From assembly GCF_014837145.1 (NCBI RefSeq), contig NZ_JACYFS010000010.1:1-62567 (forward strand): a DNA stretch of 62,567 bases. The letters are read 5' to 3'. This document shows positions 1 through 9,885 of the stretch, piece by piece (within the stretch, counting starts at the first letter, position 1; each line of letters begins with the position of its first letter). The notes under the pieces were generated by a model that was given only the letters and a program-made list of their open reading frames with translations, searched no databases and was not told the origin of the DNA. Both the position numbers and the translations under genes were made by a program. The stretch is from Chryseobacterium caseinilyticum. Its GTDB lineage: Bacteria > Bacteroidota > Bacteroidia > Flavobacteriales > Weeksellaceae.

Positions 1-25
1 AAAAAAAACACTTCTAAAAAAAATA

Positions 26-66
26 AAGAGCTTATTACGGATTATTCAATCACATAATAAGCTCTT
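26..66 (+). terminator. Rho-independent terminator-like hairpin
   Basis: Perfect 12-bp arms AAGAGCTTATTA (26-37) and TAATAAGCTCTT (55-66) enclose a 17-base loop and are followed by ATTTTT. A-rich sequence on the other side means it could work in both directions. The gene it serves to the left lies outside the window. Confidence 0.6.
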
Positions 67-178
67 ATTTTTAATCCATTTTAAAAGGATAAACTAAAAT
101 CCATGAGGTTTTTCAGTGGCCTCGCATTTTGCGTCCCTTTTTTAATTACTTTCAATTATTCAGACCATTACATTAAAT

Positions 179-253
179 TCAAGATACACCCTGCCAGAAG
201 TCTCCATTTGCAAGTCTTTGCGTAGCTCCGCCTACAAGTCCTGTAACAGCACT
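179..253 (-). pseudogene. Possible relic of an Rhs/polymorphic-toxin core C-terminus
   Basis: On the minus strand a 24-codon stretch between two stops reads SAVTGLVGGATQRLANGDFW and then QGVS. Glycine-rich 'GLVGG...NGDFWQG' segments are typical of the end of RHS-repeat-associated core domains. There is no start codon, and nothing around it continues the protein, so at most this is a decayed fragment. The match rests on pattern memory only. Confidence 0.3.
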
Positions 254-450
254 TTATCCATTCGTGAATCCGATGAGTTTAATAAAAAACAAAAGCTTAA
301 TCAGCAATATAATTCGCATCATAAGCCCTTGTTTTTAATTATGGTTCAATTAAAATATAGCTTACTAAAACTTTATTAAGACATTATTTCTCAAACTCTT
401 TCATGATATTGATTACAAATTCTTCGAAGTTCATGGTAATGGTCTCAAAA

Positions 451-3400
451 TTAGTCCCTGTTTTTTAATAGGATCCACCCGGATATTTCAACCGGATTAC
501 CTGTTACTTTATCTTTCCAGAATAAACGGTACCAGTAAGTGTCAGTGGGAAGTGGTCTTCCAATATATTTCCCGTCCCAAACAGGAGTTTTAACACTTGG
601 CTTAAATAAGCTTTTACCGTATTTGTCAAAAATATTACCTTCAAAATTTCCGTATTTGCTGATTTCAGTGAAATCTATTACATCGTTTATTCCATCATTG
701 TTTGGCGTGATAGCGTTGGTCATAAAGAAAGTGTAATAGCTGATGCTGGCAGTACATGATGAACTTCTGTTTCGCACTCTGATGTCGTACAGGCTATTTT
801 TAAGTACATGGGTGAAAACATTCGAACCTTGCCAGGACACTCCTCCGTCAATAGAATACTCCAGAGGAATACTTCCGTTATTGGTTGCATTGATGGTCAA
901 TGTATTGTCTTTATAGATCACTTCCTTAATTACAGGTACAAGGATGTAGGATACAACTGCCTGGAAAACTTTTGTACATACTGTATTGTTGATGGTCACA
1001 GAATAATTGCCTGCAGTTTGTACGCTGATGGTTTGAGAAGTTTCGCCTGTATTCCACAGATAGGTGTAGTTCGGTCCTGCCCCGGCGTCCAGAATACCAA
1101 TGTCACCTTTACATATTTCTACATTTTTAAGCGTGGATTCAATTTCCGGAACAACAGTGATGGTCAGTGTTGCAGGCGTCGTTGCAGCACAACCGTTGGC
1201 ACCTATTCCTGTAACAGTGTAGGTTGTTGTGGTGGTTGGTGATACAGTCTGTGTGGCTCCGTTTCCGGGTAAACCTGTCCATGTGTAAGTTGCAGCTCCG
1301 GATGCGGTTAAATTAATGGATTGACCCAGGCAGATTTTGGTTGCCGGCGCAATTAAAGTCAGTACAGGCGGATTGGTATCCTTAAGAATGGTAATTGATG
1401 CCTGTTTCACACATCCCAATGGTGTTGCGCTGGTGATAGTCAATGTGTAGGTGCCGCCATTGCTGATGACCGGTGTTAAAGTATTGGCTCCCGAAACGAT
1501 AACACCACCATTAGTGGATGTCCATTGGAATGTAGCTCCCGGTTGATAAACAGAAGTACTTGCATTAAGTGTAATCTGAGGATTGTTGCAGGTAATAATT
1601 TGATTGGTTGGTGTTATATTAACTGTAATCAGAGGATCTGCCTGAACAGTTACTGATTTCTGATATTGACAGCCCGCAGATGTAGTCACGGTCACGGTGT
1701 AAACGCCCGCTGTAGTTACTGTGGTCGATCCTGTTGTGCCTCCGTTAGACCATGAATAGGTGTTTCCTGTACCGTTTGCTGTAGCAGTTAAAACAGTTGA
1801 TGATCCCTGACAGAACATTAGATTTCCGGTGATCTGTACATTCGGGTCCGATTCTTTCGTTAATGTTATGGAAGCAGGCTGGCTTGTACAAACATTGTTA
1901 GAATAGGTCAAGGTGTATGTTCCCGCGTTGGTCACTGTAATTGATTGTGTTGTTGCGCCTGTTGACCATGTATTTCCCGTGGTGATATTGGAAGTTAAGG
2001 TAACACTTCCTCCGAAACAGATGGTCGGTGAGGAGGCGGTAATAACAGGAGTAGGAATCTGGTTGACTGTGACTTGCAGCTGTACGATTTTTGAACATGT
2101 GGAAGATTTTACTCTTACATAAATAATCGTGCTGGCAGAAGTGAAAGCGGCTGGTGTTGTGATAGTATTCGCATTTCCTGCAATAGCATCCGCTTGATTT
2201 AAATAATAATCAAATGTTACGCCTGATGTAGTACTGATATTAGACTGTGCGGAGGTGAGATTAAATAATGCAGTTGCCGTCGCAGAACACACACTTAAAC
2301 TGGAATTCTGCACTACTGGAACTGTACCCTGTGTTACGGTAACCGATTTTGTATACTGACAGTTGGCAGGAGTGGTTACAGTCACAGTATAGTTTCCGGC
2401 TGTTGAAACGGTAAGAGTATTTGCTGTACTACCGTTGGACCACAGATAGCTGTTTCCGCTTCCGTTAGCCGAGGCTGTAAGGATATTGGGAACATCACAT
2501 AAAATAAGATTCCCTCCAATCTGTACATTCGGATCTGATTCTTTTGTAATCACAATGGAAGCAGGTGCACTGCTGCAGTTACCTGTAGTGACCGTCACCG
2601 TATAAGTTCCAGCATTGTTTACCGTAATGGATTGGGTGATGGCGCCTGTTGACCAGACGTTTCCTGTTGAGCTGCTCGATGTCAGCACCACACTTCCACC
2701 AAAACAGATGGTCGGAGAACTGCTTGTTATGGTCGCAACTGCCTGTGAAGCAACTGTAAGCTGCAATTGAGCGATTTTAAAGCAGGTTGCAGATTTTACT
2801 CTTACATAAATTACAGTATTTCCTGAAGTGTAGGCTCCCGGACTGGCAATGGTATTGGCATTTCCTGCAATGGCATCTGCCTGATTTGAGTAATAATCAA
2901 AAGTTACACCTGCTGTTGTACTGATAGCTGTCTGTGCAGAATTAAGATTGAATACTCCTGTTGTAGTGGTGGAACAAACACTTAAACTGGAATTCTGCAC
3001 AACAGGCACAACCCCTTGTGTTACTGTTACTGATTTGGTATACGAGCAGTTGGCAGGCGTAGTTACGGTAACCGTATAAATTCCGGCTGTCGAAACGGAA
3101 GCGGTATTTGATGTTGCTCCGTTAGACCATAAATATGTGTTTCCGGTTCCGGTAGATGATGCTGTAAGAATATTTGGACTGTCACAAAGTACCAAAACTC
3201 CTGCGATCTGAACATTTGGATCTGATTCCTTAGTCAATGTAAAAGAGGCTGGAGCACTTACACAGTTTCCTGAACTTGCCGTAACAGTATACGTTCCGGC
3301 GTTGGTTACAGTGATGGACTGCGTAGTTTCGCCAGTCGACCAAACGTTTCCTGTTGTACTGCTTGACGTCAGAACCACACTTCCTCCAAAACAGATGGTT

Positions 3401-5529
3401 GGCGATGTACCTGTTACGGTTATTACTGACTGCTGTGCCACGACGAGTTGTAATTCAGCAATTTTTGAGCATGTAGCAGATTTCACCTTCACGTAGATTA
3501 CGGTATTCCCTGAAGTATAAGTTGCAGGTGCGGCAATTGTATTGGCATTCCCGGCAATGGCATCGGCCTGATTTGCATAAAAATCAAAAGTGACTCCTGC
3601 TGTTGTGCTGATATTAGCCTGAGCTGAATTAAGATTAAACACAGCGGTATTTGCCGATGAACAGACCGAAAGACTGGTATTTTGAACAGACGGAACAACT
3701 CCCTGAGTTACAGTTACTGATTTTGTGTATTCACAATTGGCAGGTGTCTTTACATTAACAGTATAGGTGCCGGCTGTTGAAACCGAAAGCGTGCTCCCGG
3801 TTGCTCCTGTAGACCATGTATAAATATTTCCAGTTCCGTTAGCTGACGCTGTCAGAATATTTGGAGTATCACATAAAAGTAAACTTCCTGCAATCTGTAA
3901 GTTCGGATCTGTTTCCTTGGTCAGTGTAATGGATGCAGGTGAACCGGTACAGTTTGCAACAGTTGTGGTAACCGTATATGTTCCGGCATTTGTTACTGTA
4001 ATTGACTGAGTTGTTTCACCTGTAGACCACACATTTCCTGTAGCTATGTTTGACGTTAAAATTACATTTCCTCCAAAACAGATCGTAGGTGCAGAAGCAG
4101 TGATCTGGGACACAGGTGTTGGTACGACATTCAGTGTGACGTTGGCTATATTTTTACAGGTTCCGTTATTGACAACTGCATAGATTGTTGCATTACCCGA
4201 AACGAATGCAGTTGGGGTCGCAATAGTATTGTTATTCGCCGCCTGAGCATCTGTAAGATTACTGTAATAAGTAAATATAAGTCCAGGAACCGTGCTGATA
4301 GCATTCTGTGCCGATGTTAAATTAAATGTTGCCGTGTTTGAAGTGGAGCACACAGATAAGCTGGTGTTTTGTACAACCGGTAACGGATCTACGGCAACTA
4401 CGATTTGCGCTGTTCCCGGGCAGTTGTTTCCGGGTGCTGTTACCGCAACCGAATAAGTTCCCGCAGCTGTTACGGTGTAGCTGCTACCTGTAGCTCCCTG
4501 AATTGGATTACCGTTCAGATACCACTGATACGTAGATCCCGCTGCCTGACTATTGGTATTAATTTGCAGAGAACTCCCCTGGCAAATGCTTGTGCTGGCA
4601 GGAAGAACCGCTCCGTTAGGTGTGGAAAGCTGAACGCCGATATCAAATGATCCTGCCTGCAGAAAAACTCCTGAATTATATTTTCTGTCTAAAAAATCAG
4701 CAAGTACCATCTTAAAATGGTACGTTTGCCCTGGGATTACAGTTGCTGTAGCCGTTAGGGGAATAGTTCTTCCCCGGAAATTAGTTTGAATATTAGTAGT
4801 ATTATATCCTGCAAAATAAATAGGGTTTTTGGCCGCACAATTTGTTGCCTGTCCGGTAATTGCTGGGTGGATATTGGTGACACTCACAGGTCCGGCTCCT
4901 CCTGGAAGAACAGCCAGATTAGTATAAGCAGGATCGCCGGCTTTTTTTAAAAGAAGCGCAAACCCGTCAGTAAATGAGCAAGGAAAATCCAGATCATATT
5001 CTTCTGAAGCAAATATATATTTAAACGTGATGGTATTATTGGAAGGTATAAAATCAAATTCGATAAATGTTGCATCATTTAAATCATTGTTGCTTATGTT
5101 TAGAGCTGTCGCTAAATCTGCGTCACCATTCGTTGTTAAAGTACTGCTTAACACTGATGAGTCATATGAATTACCCGTACTTTGAGCATTGCCTGTAGTT
5201 AAAACAATTCCGTCATTAAATGGAAATGCCGTAGTACCTTTATTGAAATATCCCCAGGATCTTCCAACGTTATTAACAGCTAAGTTTGGGGAAACAACCA
5301 CATTACTTACATTATTGGTGCAGGTAGATCCACCTTTGATCAAAACATCCTTTATCAATTGTGTAATACTGTAATTACTCTGCGGATATGCTGGAGTGTT
5401 CACATCGATAAATGCACCCGCCTTCATTGTCTCGGGAGAAGGCTTATCAACGGTCTGCGTGACATTGCGTTGTGCTGTTAAAAGCGAAGAAAACGCAAAG
5501 AGGAAAAGAAATAAACTTGGCAGTTTCAT
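451..5529 (-). CDS. Giant secreted repeat protein with T9SS type B sorting domain
   Basis: 1692 residues. An N-terminal signal peptide (about 1-19, ending LLTAQ) is followed by a choice-of-anchor-L-like domain (about 60-300, core ASEEYDLDFPCSFTDGF). Then come four copies of a ~229-residue unit, each starting with (V/S)VQN(T/S)SLSVCS and containing an 'SxTICFGG...TGNxWSTG' beta-sandwich. The C-terminus (about 1600-1692, ITPNNDGINDVIDF...) is the CHU_C/gliding-motility type B signal for type IX secretion. Such proteins are exported across the outer membrane and act as surface or released adhesins. Paired cysteines in the modules suggest disulfides. The first ATG gives a good signal peptide and fits the AT-rich upstream region. 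It stands alone, with ~420 bp to the next gene. The ligand cannot be inferred. Confidence 0.9.
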   Translation of the reverse strand: MKLPSLFLFLFAFSSLLTAQRNVTQTVDKPSPETMKAGAFIDVNTPAYPQSNYSITQLIKDVLIKGGSTCTNNVSNVVVSPNLAVNNVGRSWGYFNKGTTAFPFNDGIVLTTGNAQSTGNSYDSSVLSSTLTTNGDADLATALNISNNDLNDATFIEFDFIPSNNTITFKYIFASEEYDLDFPCSFTDGFALLLKKAGDPAYTNLAVLPGGAGPVSVTNIHPAITGQATNCAAKNPIYFAGYNTTNIQTNFRGRTIPLTATATVIPGQTYHFKMVLADFLDRKYNSGVFLQAGSFDIGVQLSTPNGAVLPASTSICQGSSLQINTNSQAAGSTYQWYLNGNPIQGATGSSYTVTAAGTYSVAVTAPGNNCPGTAQIVVAVDPLPVVQNTSLSVCSTSNTATFNLTSAQNAISTVPGLIFTYYSNLTDAQAANNNTIATPTAFVSGNATIYAVVNNGTCKNIANVTLNVVPTPVSQITASAPTICFGGNVILTSNIATGNVWSTGETTQSITVTNAGTYTVTTTVANCTGSPASITLTKETDPNLQIAGSLLLCDTPNILTASANGTGNIYTWSTGATGSTLSVSTAGTYTVNVKTPANCEYTKSVTVTQGVVPSVQNTSLSVCSSANTAVFNLNSAQANISTTAGVTFDFYANQADAIAGNANTIAAPATYTSGNTVIYVKVKSATCSKIAELQLVVAQQSVITVTGTSPTICFGGSVVLTSSSTTGNVWSTGETTQSITVTNAGTYTVTASSGNCVSAPASFTLTKESDPNVQIAGVLVLCDSPNILTASSTGTGNTYLWSNGATSNTASVSTAGIYTVTVTTPANCSYTKSVTVTQGVVPVVQNSSLSVCSTTTTGVFNLNSAQTAISTTAGVTFDYYSNQADAIAGNANTIASPGAYTSGNTVIYVRVKSATCFKIAQLQLTVASQAVATITSSSPTICFGGSVVLTSSSSTGNVWSTGAITQSITVNNAGTYTVTVTTGNCSSAPASIVITKESDPNVQIGGNLILCDVPNILTASANGSGNSYLWSNGSTANTLTVSTAGNYTVTVTTPANCQYTKSVTVTQGTVPVVQNSSLSVCSATATALFNLTSAQSNISTTSGVTFDYYLNQADAIAGNANTITTPAAFTSASTIIYVRVKSSTCSKIVQLQVTVNQIPTPVITASSPTICFGGSVTLTSNITTGNTWSTGATTQSITVTNAGTYTLTYSNNVCTSQPASITLTKESDPNVQITGNLMFCQGSSTVLTATANGTGNTYSWSNGGTTGSTTVTTAGVYTVTVTTSAGCQYQKSVTVQADPLITVNITPTNQIITCNNPQITLNASTSVYQPGATFQWTSTNGGVIVSGANTLTPVISNGGTYTLTITSATPLGCVKQASITILKDTNPPVLTLIAPATKICLGQSINLTASGAATYTWTGLPGNGATQTVSPTTTTTYTVTGIGANGCAATTPATLTITVVPEIESTLKNVEICKGDIGILDAGAGPNYTYLWNTGETSQTISVQTAGNYSVTINNTVCTKVFQAVVSYILVPVIKEVIYKDNTLTINATNNGSIPLEYSIDGGVSWQGSNVFTHVLKNSLYDIRVRNRSSSCTASISYYTFFMTNAITPNNDGINDVIDFTEISKYGNFEGNIFDKYGKSLFKPSVKTPVWDGKYIGRPLPTDTYWYRLFWKDKVTGNPVEISGWILLKNRD
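1640..4375 (-). repeat. Four tandem ~688-bp coding repeats
   Basis: The conserved SLSVCS-coding segment recurs near 2284, 2972, 3660 and 4348, a constant period of about 688 bp (229-230 codons). Central units are very similar in DNA as well as protein. The outer unit near 4348 is more divergent. This suggests expansion by unequal recombination within one gene. Confidence 0.85.
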
Positions 5530-5949
5530 GAGTTTTCGGTTTTGGTTAAAAGTTTTTTATGTTTAAAACAATCATAAAAAGATTATTTTATAATATTTGC
5601 CAAAATTATGATTTTTTTAACAATTATCAATAAATAATCTTCCTATATACTTGATAGATCTATTTACAAAACATGATTATATCACTAGTATGAAAAAATA
5701 TTATCTGCATAAACATCATTACTGCAGTTGTTTTGATTTTAGGCAGATAGTTTTCGTGATAGACAAACTAGTAATCAAGTAGCTAAGCAGAATATTTTGA
5801 ATTAATATGGATAGAGACTAGGTTGTATTTATTAATTGTTATTTTCTGCAAAATCAGGACATAGCTTTTGACAGCAAATGAATTTATTATTGTAAATTAT
5901 TCGTTATCATTTTAGAAAGTCTTAATAAACGGCTATTTAAAGAAAACCC
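5530..5949. other. Intergenic region without recognised gene
   Basis: AT-rich spacer between two minus-strand genes. It must carry the promoter of the giant T9SS gene, but I find no clear TAnnTTTG box. No ORF with protein-like composition was found on either strand. Confidence 0.5.
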
Positions 5950-5989
5950 AAAGAAATAAAGGATGCTACAGAGCATCCTTTATTTCTTT
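5950..5989 (-). terminator. Terminator overlapping the end of the peptidase gene
   Basis: Perfect 17-bp arms AAAGAAATAAAGGATGC (5950-5966) and GCATCCTTTATTTCTTT (5973-5989) flank a six-base loop. The TAG stop (5966-5968) lies at the loop and the last seven codons form one arm. This is the likely 3' end of the SusC-SusD-peptidase operon. A- and T-rich flanks would allow bidirectional action. Confidence 0.85.
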
Positions 5990-8452
5990 ATTTATCCATT
6001 CTATTTCCTTCTCATCCTTCAAAAAATAATTCCACCAATCCAGCGCCCGTCTGTTCAAATCCACAATTTCTTTAGAGTTTATAGCAATACTGTGTTTTTG
6101 GCTATCATATAATAATGCTACAGCTTTTTTCCCATTTCTCAGAAGTCCCATAAAAAAATTCATCGTCTGACCTGTGGGAGCATTGGTATCTTTTTTTCCG
6201 CACCACATCAGCATAGGCGCATTGACATTCTCAACATAATTAACAGGATTATTCCTGAAATACAACTCCTTATTTTCTGCATAGGAGGCATTCATTGCAA
6301 ACTGCCCGGACTCGAATCTGGAATAGTCTGCCACTTTAAAAAGTTCATTAAAAGAAAAGTAAAAACTGGTGATATCGCCCAAAGAAGCACCTGAAACATA
6401 AGCTGCGAACCTGTCTGATTGAGTTGCAATAAAATTAGTTTCATAACCTCCCAGTGAATGTCCTATCAATCCAACTTTTGCTGCGTCAATATTGATGTTG
6501 TTAAGGACGGAATCCAAACCGGCATTCACGCAGTCCAGAGCTGCTCTGCCCATTCCCCTACCGTCCGGCACTATATCCGGTTGAAATACAAAATAACCGT
6601 TTTCCAACAGCAACTTTTTACTAAAGCCGTTATTACCCAGTTCGGACGACAAAAATTTATTTGCCCCTGTGTTCAAAATCCCATAAATATGAACTATCAT
6701 AGGATATTTCTTTTCAGGATTATAATCAACAGGATAATATAACACCCCTTTTAAAGGCTGTCCTAAGCTATTTTTATAATGGAGGATCTCCTGTTTAAGA
6801 CTTGCTAATCTGTTTTCCGCCGGAGTACTGCTGTAGAGTATTTTATTTTCTGCACTGCCAACCTCTCTTTGATTCAATACCGCAGGCCGGTTAAAATTTT
6901 CCTCTACGGAAAAGAATACTTCAGCATTAGGACTGTACGTAAATTCTCTCACATTATCTCTTGTGAATGGTATAATTTCAGTAAGCCTGTTCTGATCATA
7001 AGCATAATATGCGGTGTCATCCCGCAGATATCTGCTGACATTCAGGAAAAGGCTTTCCCCTGTTTTTATCTGACTGACTGATGCGGTGAAAGTACTGAAT
7101 CCGTGAACTACTTCAGGATTAAAATTATAGAATTTCACTTTCTCGCCTTTCCCTATGTTAAGCAGTTCTGAGGATTTTGATTTTACATGATATTTCAGAA
7201 GATCAGTTTCCGTTTCAAACAGTATTTCACCTGTACCGGTAAATATGGGATTAGAAGCCTTCGAAGGCAAATGAAGGATTTCCGATTTTTTGCTGATGTG
7301 ATCGTAGATTAACCACTCTTTCCTGTTGATTTCATATCCCAGCGTAAATCTCCTGTCAGTAGAAGCTATCAATCTGCCAACACGTTCAAATATTTTTTCA
7401 GACTTCCCGCTTTCAGCATCATAAAGATAAATATCAAACTCCCTCTCTCCAGTATAACTGAAGTTTTCATCACTGCTGTATGCCCAAAGAAACCGTGAAT
7501 CCAGCATCCCTACATAATTATTAAATTGTTGTACAGACAGTTGCTTAACTTTATCATCCCGGACATTCCAGACATAGTAATCATGCGAAAGACTTCCTGT
7601 CTTTTGATCTCTAAATGTTTTATCTCCTGCATACCATATTTCCAGCATGTTGCTTTCCACAGGCCTCTCTGTTTTTTGAAAATCAACCAGAAAGACTTCT
7701 TCATTATATATCTGGGTTACATTGATCCTATCACCTTTGGATGAGATTACCGCATCACTCTGAAAGACTTTATCATCAGAAATTCTTACAACATCTACAG
7801 TAAAAATATTTCGATTCCCGAAGACTTTGTTTTTATTGACCGTCAGAAATTTCCCTGAATCCAAAAATGTGATTTTGTTTATTTTATCTTCAGTCTTATA
7901 CACCAGCTTAATCCGTTGGCCATCCCATTTAATAATCTCATATGTACTGTCTGCTCCTTTTCTCATAGCATACAGTACCTTCCCGTTACCAACAAGTTCT
8001 GTTACATCCGTCAGCGTTTTCAGCAGGTTTCCATTCTTACTGTATACGGTAATATTTCCTTTACCGTCTTCAATAACAAACTGTTTTTTATCCTTCAAGA
8101 CTACAGTACGTTTCACGCCATCAAAAGTTTTCACCTTCCTGCTTCGAAGATTCAAAAGCCCGGCTTTATTATAACCTGATGAAAGTATTGTTTCATCAGT
8201 CAAAAACGAAACATCAGATTGACCCAGTATCGTGTCAGCTATTGGATTTGCAGACTTACGTTCGAATATCAACACAGTATCGCTGTTGGTCCTGTAAGTT
8301 TTATGTAATACTACATACCGCTGATCAGAAGACGAAGCTAAAATCCTGATGTTGGCATATTCGCGAGTATTCCCTTTCAGTGTTCCCCCTGTTTCCTGTG
8401 CAGGAATACATATTCCTGCACAAAATACCAGAAGTAAAAATAACCTGACCAT
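5966..8452 (-). CDS. Secreted S9 (prolyl oligopeptidase family) serine peptidase
   Basis: 828 residues. A signal peptide (about 1-19, ending CIPAQ) precedes a ~550-residue WD/propeller-like region. The C-terminal alpha/beta-hydrolase domain has GHSLGG with nucleophile Ser666; Asp755 (KKDTNAP) and His787 (SQKHS) are the probable remaining triad members. The family cleaves peptides after proline or related residues, and the propeller restricts access to short peptides. The gene overlaps the SusD stop by one base (TGATG), so the two are translationally coupled. With SusCD this suggests periplasmic processing of imported oligopeptides, by analogy with RagAB peptide uptake. Lasso-peptide isopeptidases are also S9 enzymes next to TonB receptors, so a modified-peptide substrate is possible. 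Function is inferred; the fold is clear. Confidence 0.88.
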   Translation of the reverse strand: MVRLFLLLVFCAGICIPAQETGGTLKGNTREYANIRILASSSDQRYVVLHKTYRTNSDTVLIFERKSANPIADTILGQSDVSFLTDETILSSGYNKAGLLNLRSRKVKTFDGVKRTVVLKDKKQFVIEDGKGNITVYSKNGNLLKTLTDVTELVGNGKVLYAMRKGADSTYEIIKWDGQRIKLVYKTEDKINKITFLDSGKFLTVNKNKVFGNRNIFTVDVVRISDDKVFQSDAVISSKGDRINVTQIYNEEVFLVDFQKTERPVESNMLEIWYAGDKTFRDQKTGSLSHDYYVWNVRDDKVKQLSVQQFNNYVGMLDSRFLWAYSSDENFSYTGEREFDIYLYDAESGKSEKIFERVGRLIASTDRRFTLGYEINRKEWLIYDHISKKSEILHLPSKASNPIFTGTGEILFETETDLLKYHVKSKSSELLNIGKGEKVKFYNFNPEVVHGFSTFTASVSQIKTGESLFLNVSRYLRDDTAYYAYDQNRLTEIIPFTRDNVREFTYSPNAEVFFSVEENFNRPAVLNQREVGSAENKILYSSTPAENRLASLKQEILHYKNSLGQPLKGVLYYPVDYNPEKKYPMIVHIYGILNTGANKFLSSELGNNGFSKKLLLENGYFVFQPDIVPDGRGMGRAALDCVNAGLDSVLNNINIDAAKVGLIGHSLGGYETNFIATQSDRFAAYVSGASLGDITSFYFSFNELFKVADYSRFESGQFAMNASYAENKELYFRNNPVNYVENVNAPMLMWCGKKDTNAPTGQTMNFFMGLLRNGKKAVALLYDSQKHSIAINSKEIVDLNRRALDWWNYFLKDEKEIEWINKEIKDAL

Positions 8453-9831
8453 CAGTATCCCTGGTTTTGAGGATTCAAATTTTTATTCAACAGCAGCTCA
8501 CTTTGGGGAAGAGGCCAATTCCTGTGGTAATTCTTCCAGTTCGGTTTCGTCTGAATCAGTGTATCCAGCAAACCAAATCTTTTCAGTGTCAGGAAACGGT
8601 TTCCCATTTCAGTAAAGAACTCTTTTCTGTTTTCCTTTACAATTTCATCTAATAATACCTGCTGCGATACTGAAACCAGAAGCAAAGCCTGACCTGATCT
8701 CTGTCTGACAGGGTTGATATACGATATCGCTTCCGCCGTTTTGTTCTGCCTTGCCAATGCTTCCGCCAACAGGAGATACGCTTCCTCTAGCCTTAATACT
8801 ATGGAATATTCTGTTGTATTGGCAGATCTTGCTTTGTATTTTTCAATGCGGTACCATGTGGTTCCGCCAACGGTTACCGCAGCCATCCATTGCGATCTTC
8901 GGAGATCACCGGCAGTAAATGAACTGACCAGTGATGGTGAAGCAGCAACATAAAGCGGTGCTGCATTGGCAAAGTAATAAGCAGTTGCTTCCTTCACAGC
9001 ATCGGTATTATTTCTTGGCTTGAGCTGCCAGATGATGTGCGTTCCCGATTTCAGGAATACCTTTGTCAGGTCATTCTGAAACTGATACAGGGAACTCTGA
9101 ACAACAGATTTCAGAACGGTTTCTGCCTGCTGTGACTTCAGCTGCTGCATGTATACCTTTGCAAGCAGCAGCTGTGCAGCTTTCTTATTAATGAAAATTC
9201 TTTCCGCATTCCTGTAAGCATCCGGAAGCAATCCTACAGCCTCCTCCAAATCCAGCTCAAGTCTGGTCATTACCTCCGCAGAAGGTGTTTTGGATATTGA
9301 CTGATTGATCATATAGTTCGTAGTCACAGGATAAGGTATATCCCCATAGATTTGCTGCAGATAAAAGAAAAGCAGGGATCTCATAGCCAGAGCCTCACCC
9401 TTGATTCTCTGGCGGTCTGCAGACCCAATGCCCTGGGAATATTCAATCCCTTCCAAAATCGTATTACAGACATAGACTTTCTGATAAGCCGCGGTCCAGA
9501 ACGATGATGTCGTAGCATTGGCGTCATTGAGCGTATTGTTGGCAATCTCCAGCAAACCGCTCGTATTGCTTAAGGCATAAAAATCAAGATCGTCAGTATA
9601 GAGACCAAGGCTGTATCCGCTCTGGTCACCGGAGACAGGAGAAGAATCAAAGAGCCCGGCATAAAGCCCGGACAGGACTGAGTTTGCTGTCTGTACATTT
9701 TCAAATACGGTCTCAGACTCAATCTGATTTTCAGGAAGATCCGTCTCAAGTATTTTTTCACAGGAAAAGAGCGTTAAGAATACAAGAACAACTCCTGCCC
9801 ATTGTATTGAATATAGTGTTAATTTTTTCAT
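8452..9831 (-). CDS. SusD/RagB-family outer-membrane lipoprotein
   Basis: 459 residues. A lipoprotein signal ends in LTLFSC (Cys24 is the lipidation site). The start of the mature protein (ETDLPENQIESETVFENVQT) and the 'AYLLLAEALARQN' helix near the C-terminus are typical of SusD/RagB TPR-fold lipoproteins. SusD forms the lid over a SusC barrel and captures the nutrient at the cell surface. It lies 54 bp after SusC and overlaps the S9 peptidase by one base, so the three form one operon. At 459 residues it is on the short side for the family, as in RagB-like peptide binders. The ligand is probably a peptide, judged from the neighbouring peptidase. Confidence 0.9.
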   Translation of the reverse strand: MKKLTLYSIQWAGVVLVFLTLFSCEKILETDLPENQIESETVFENVQTANSVLSGLYAGLFDSSPVSGDQSGYSLGLYTDDLDFYALSNTSGLLEIANNTLNDANATTSSFWTAAYQKVYVCNTILEGIEYSQGIGSADRQRIKGEALAMRSLLFFYLQQIYGDIPYPVTTNYMINQSISKTPSAEVMTRLELDLEEAVGLLPDAYRNAERIFINKKAAQLLLAKVYMQQLKSQQAETVLKSVVQSSLYQFQNDLTKVFLKSGTHIIWQLKPRNNTDAVKEATAYYFANAAPLYVAASPSLVSSFTAGDLRRSQWMAAVTVGGTTWYRIEKYKARSANTTEYSIVLRLEEAYLLLAEALARQNKTAEAISYINPVRQRSGQALLLVSVSQQVLLDEIVKENRKEFFTEMGNRFLTLKRFGLLDTLIQTKPNWKNYHRNWPLPQSELLLNKNLNPQNQGY

Positions 9832-9885
9832 TGTTGTCTGTTTATTGATTATCAGTAATTATGATCCGCATACATTGTCCTGCCA

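Larger units (their letters stand above)
1..450. other. Intergenic stretch, no intact gene
   Basis: No intact gene is visible. It holds the hairpin at 26-66 and a possible Rhs-like relic at 179-253, each listed separately. The remainder is AT-rich and unremarkable. Confidence 0.6.

Noticed and set aside
384..434. 16-codon minus-strand ORF (MNFEEFVINIMKEFEK)
   Set aside because: Short, and with no support beyond composition.
808..1242. 144-codon ORF antisense to the giant T9SS gene
   Set aside because: Shadow of the real frame, rich in Cys/Ser without domain structure.
451..5529. Regular repeats that might suggest a CRISPR array or satellite DNA
   Set aside because: The ~688-bp period is in frame within one open gene and encodes beta-sandwich modules.
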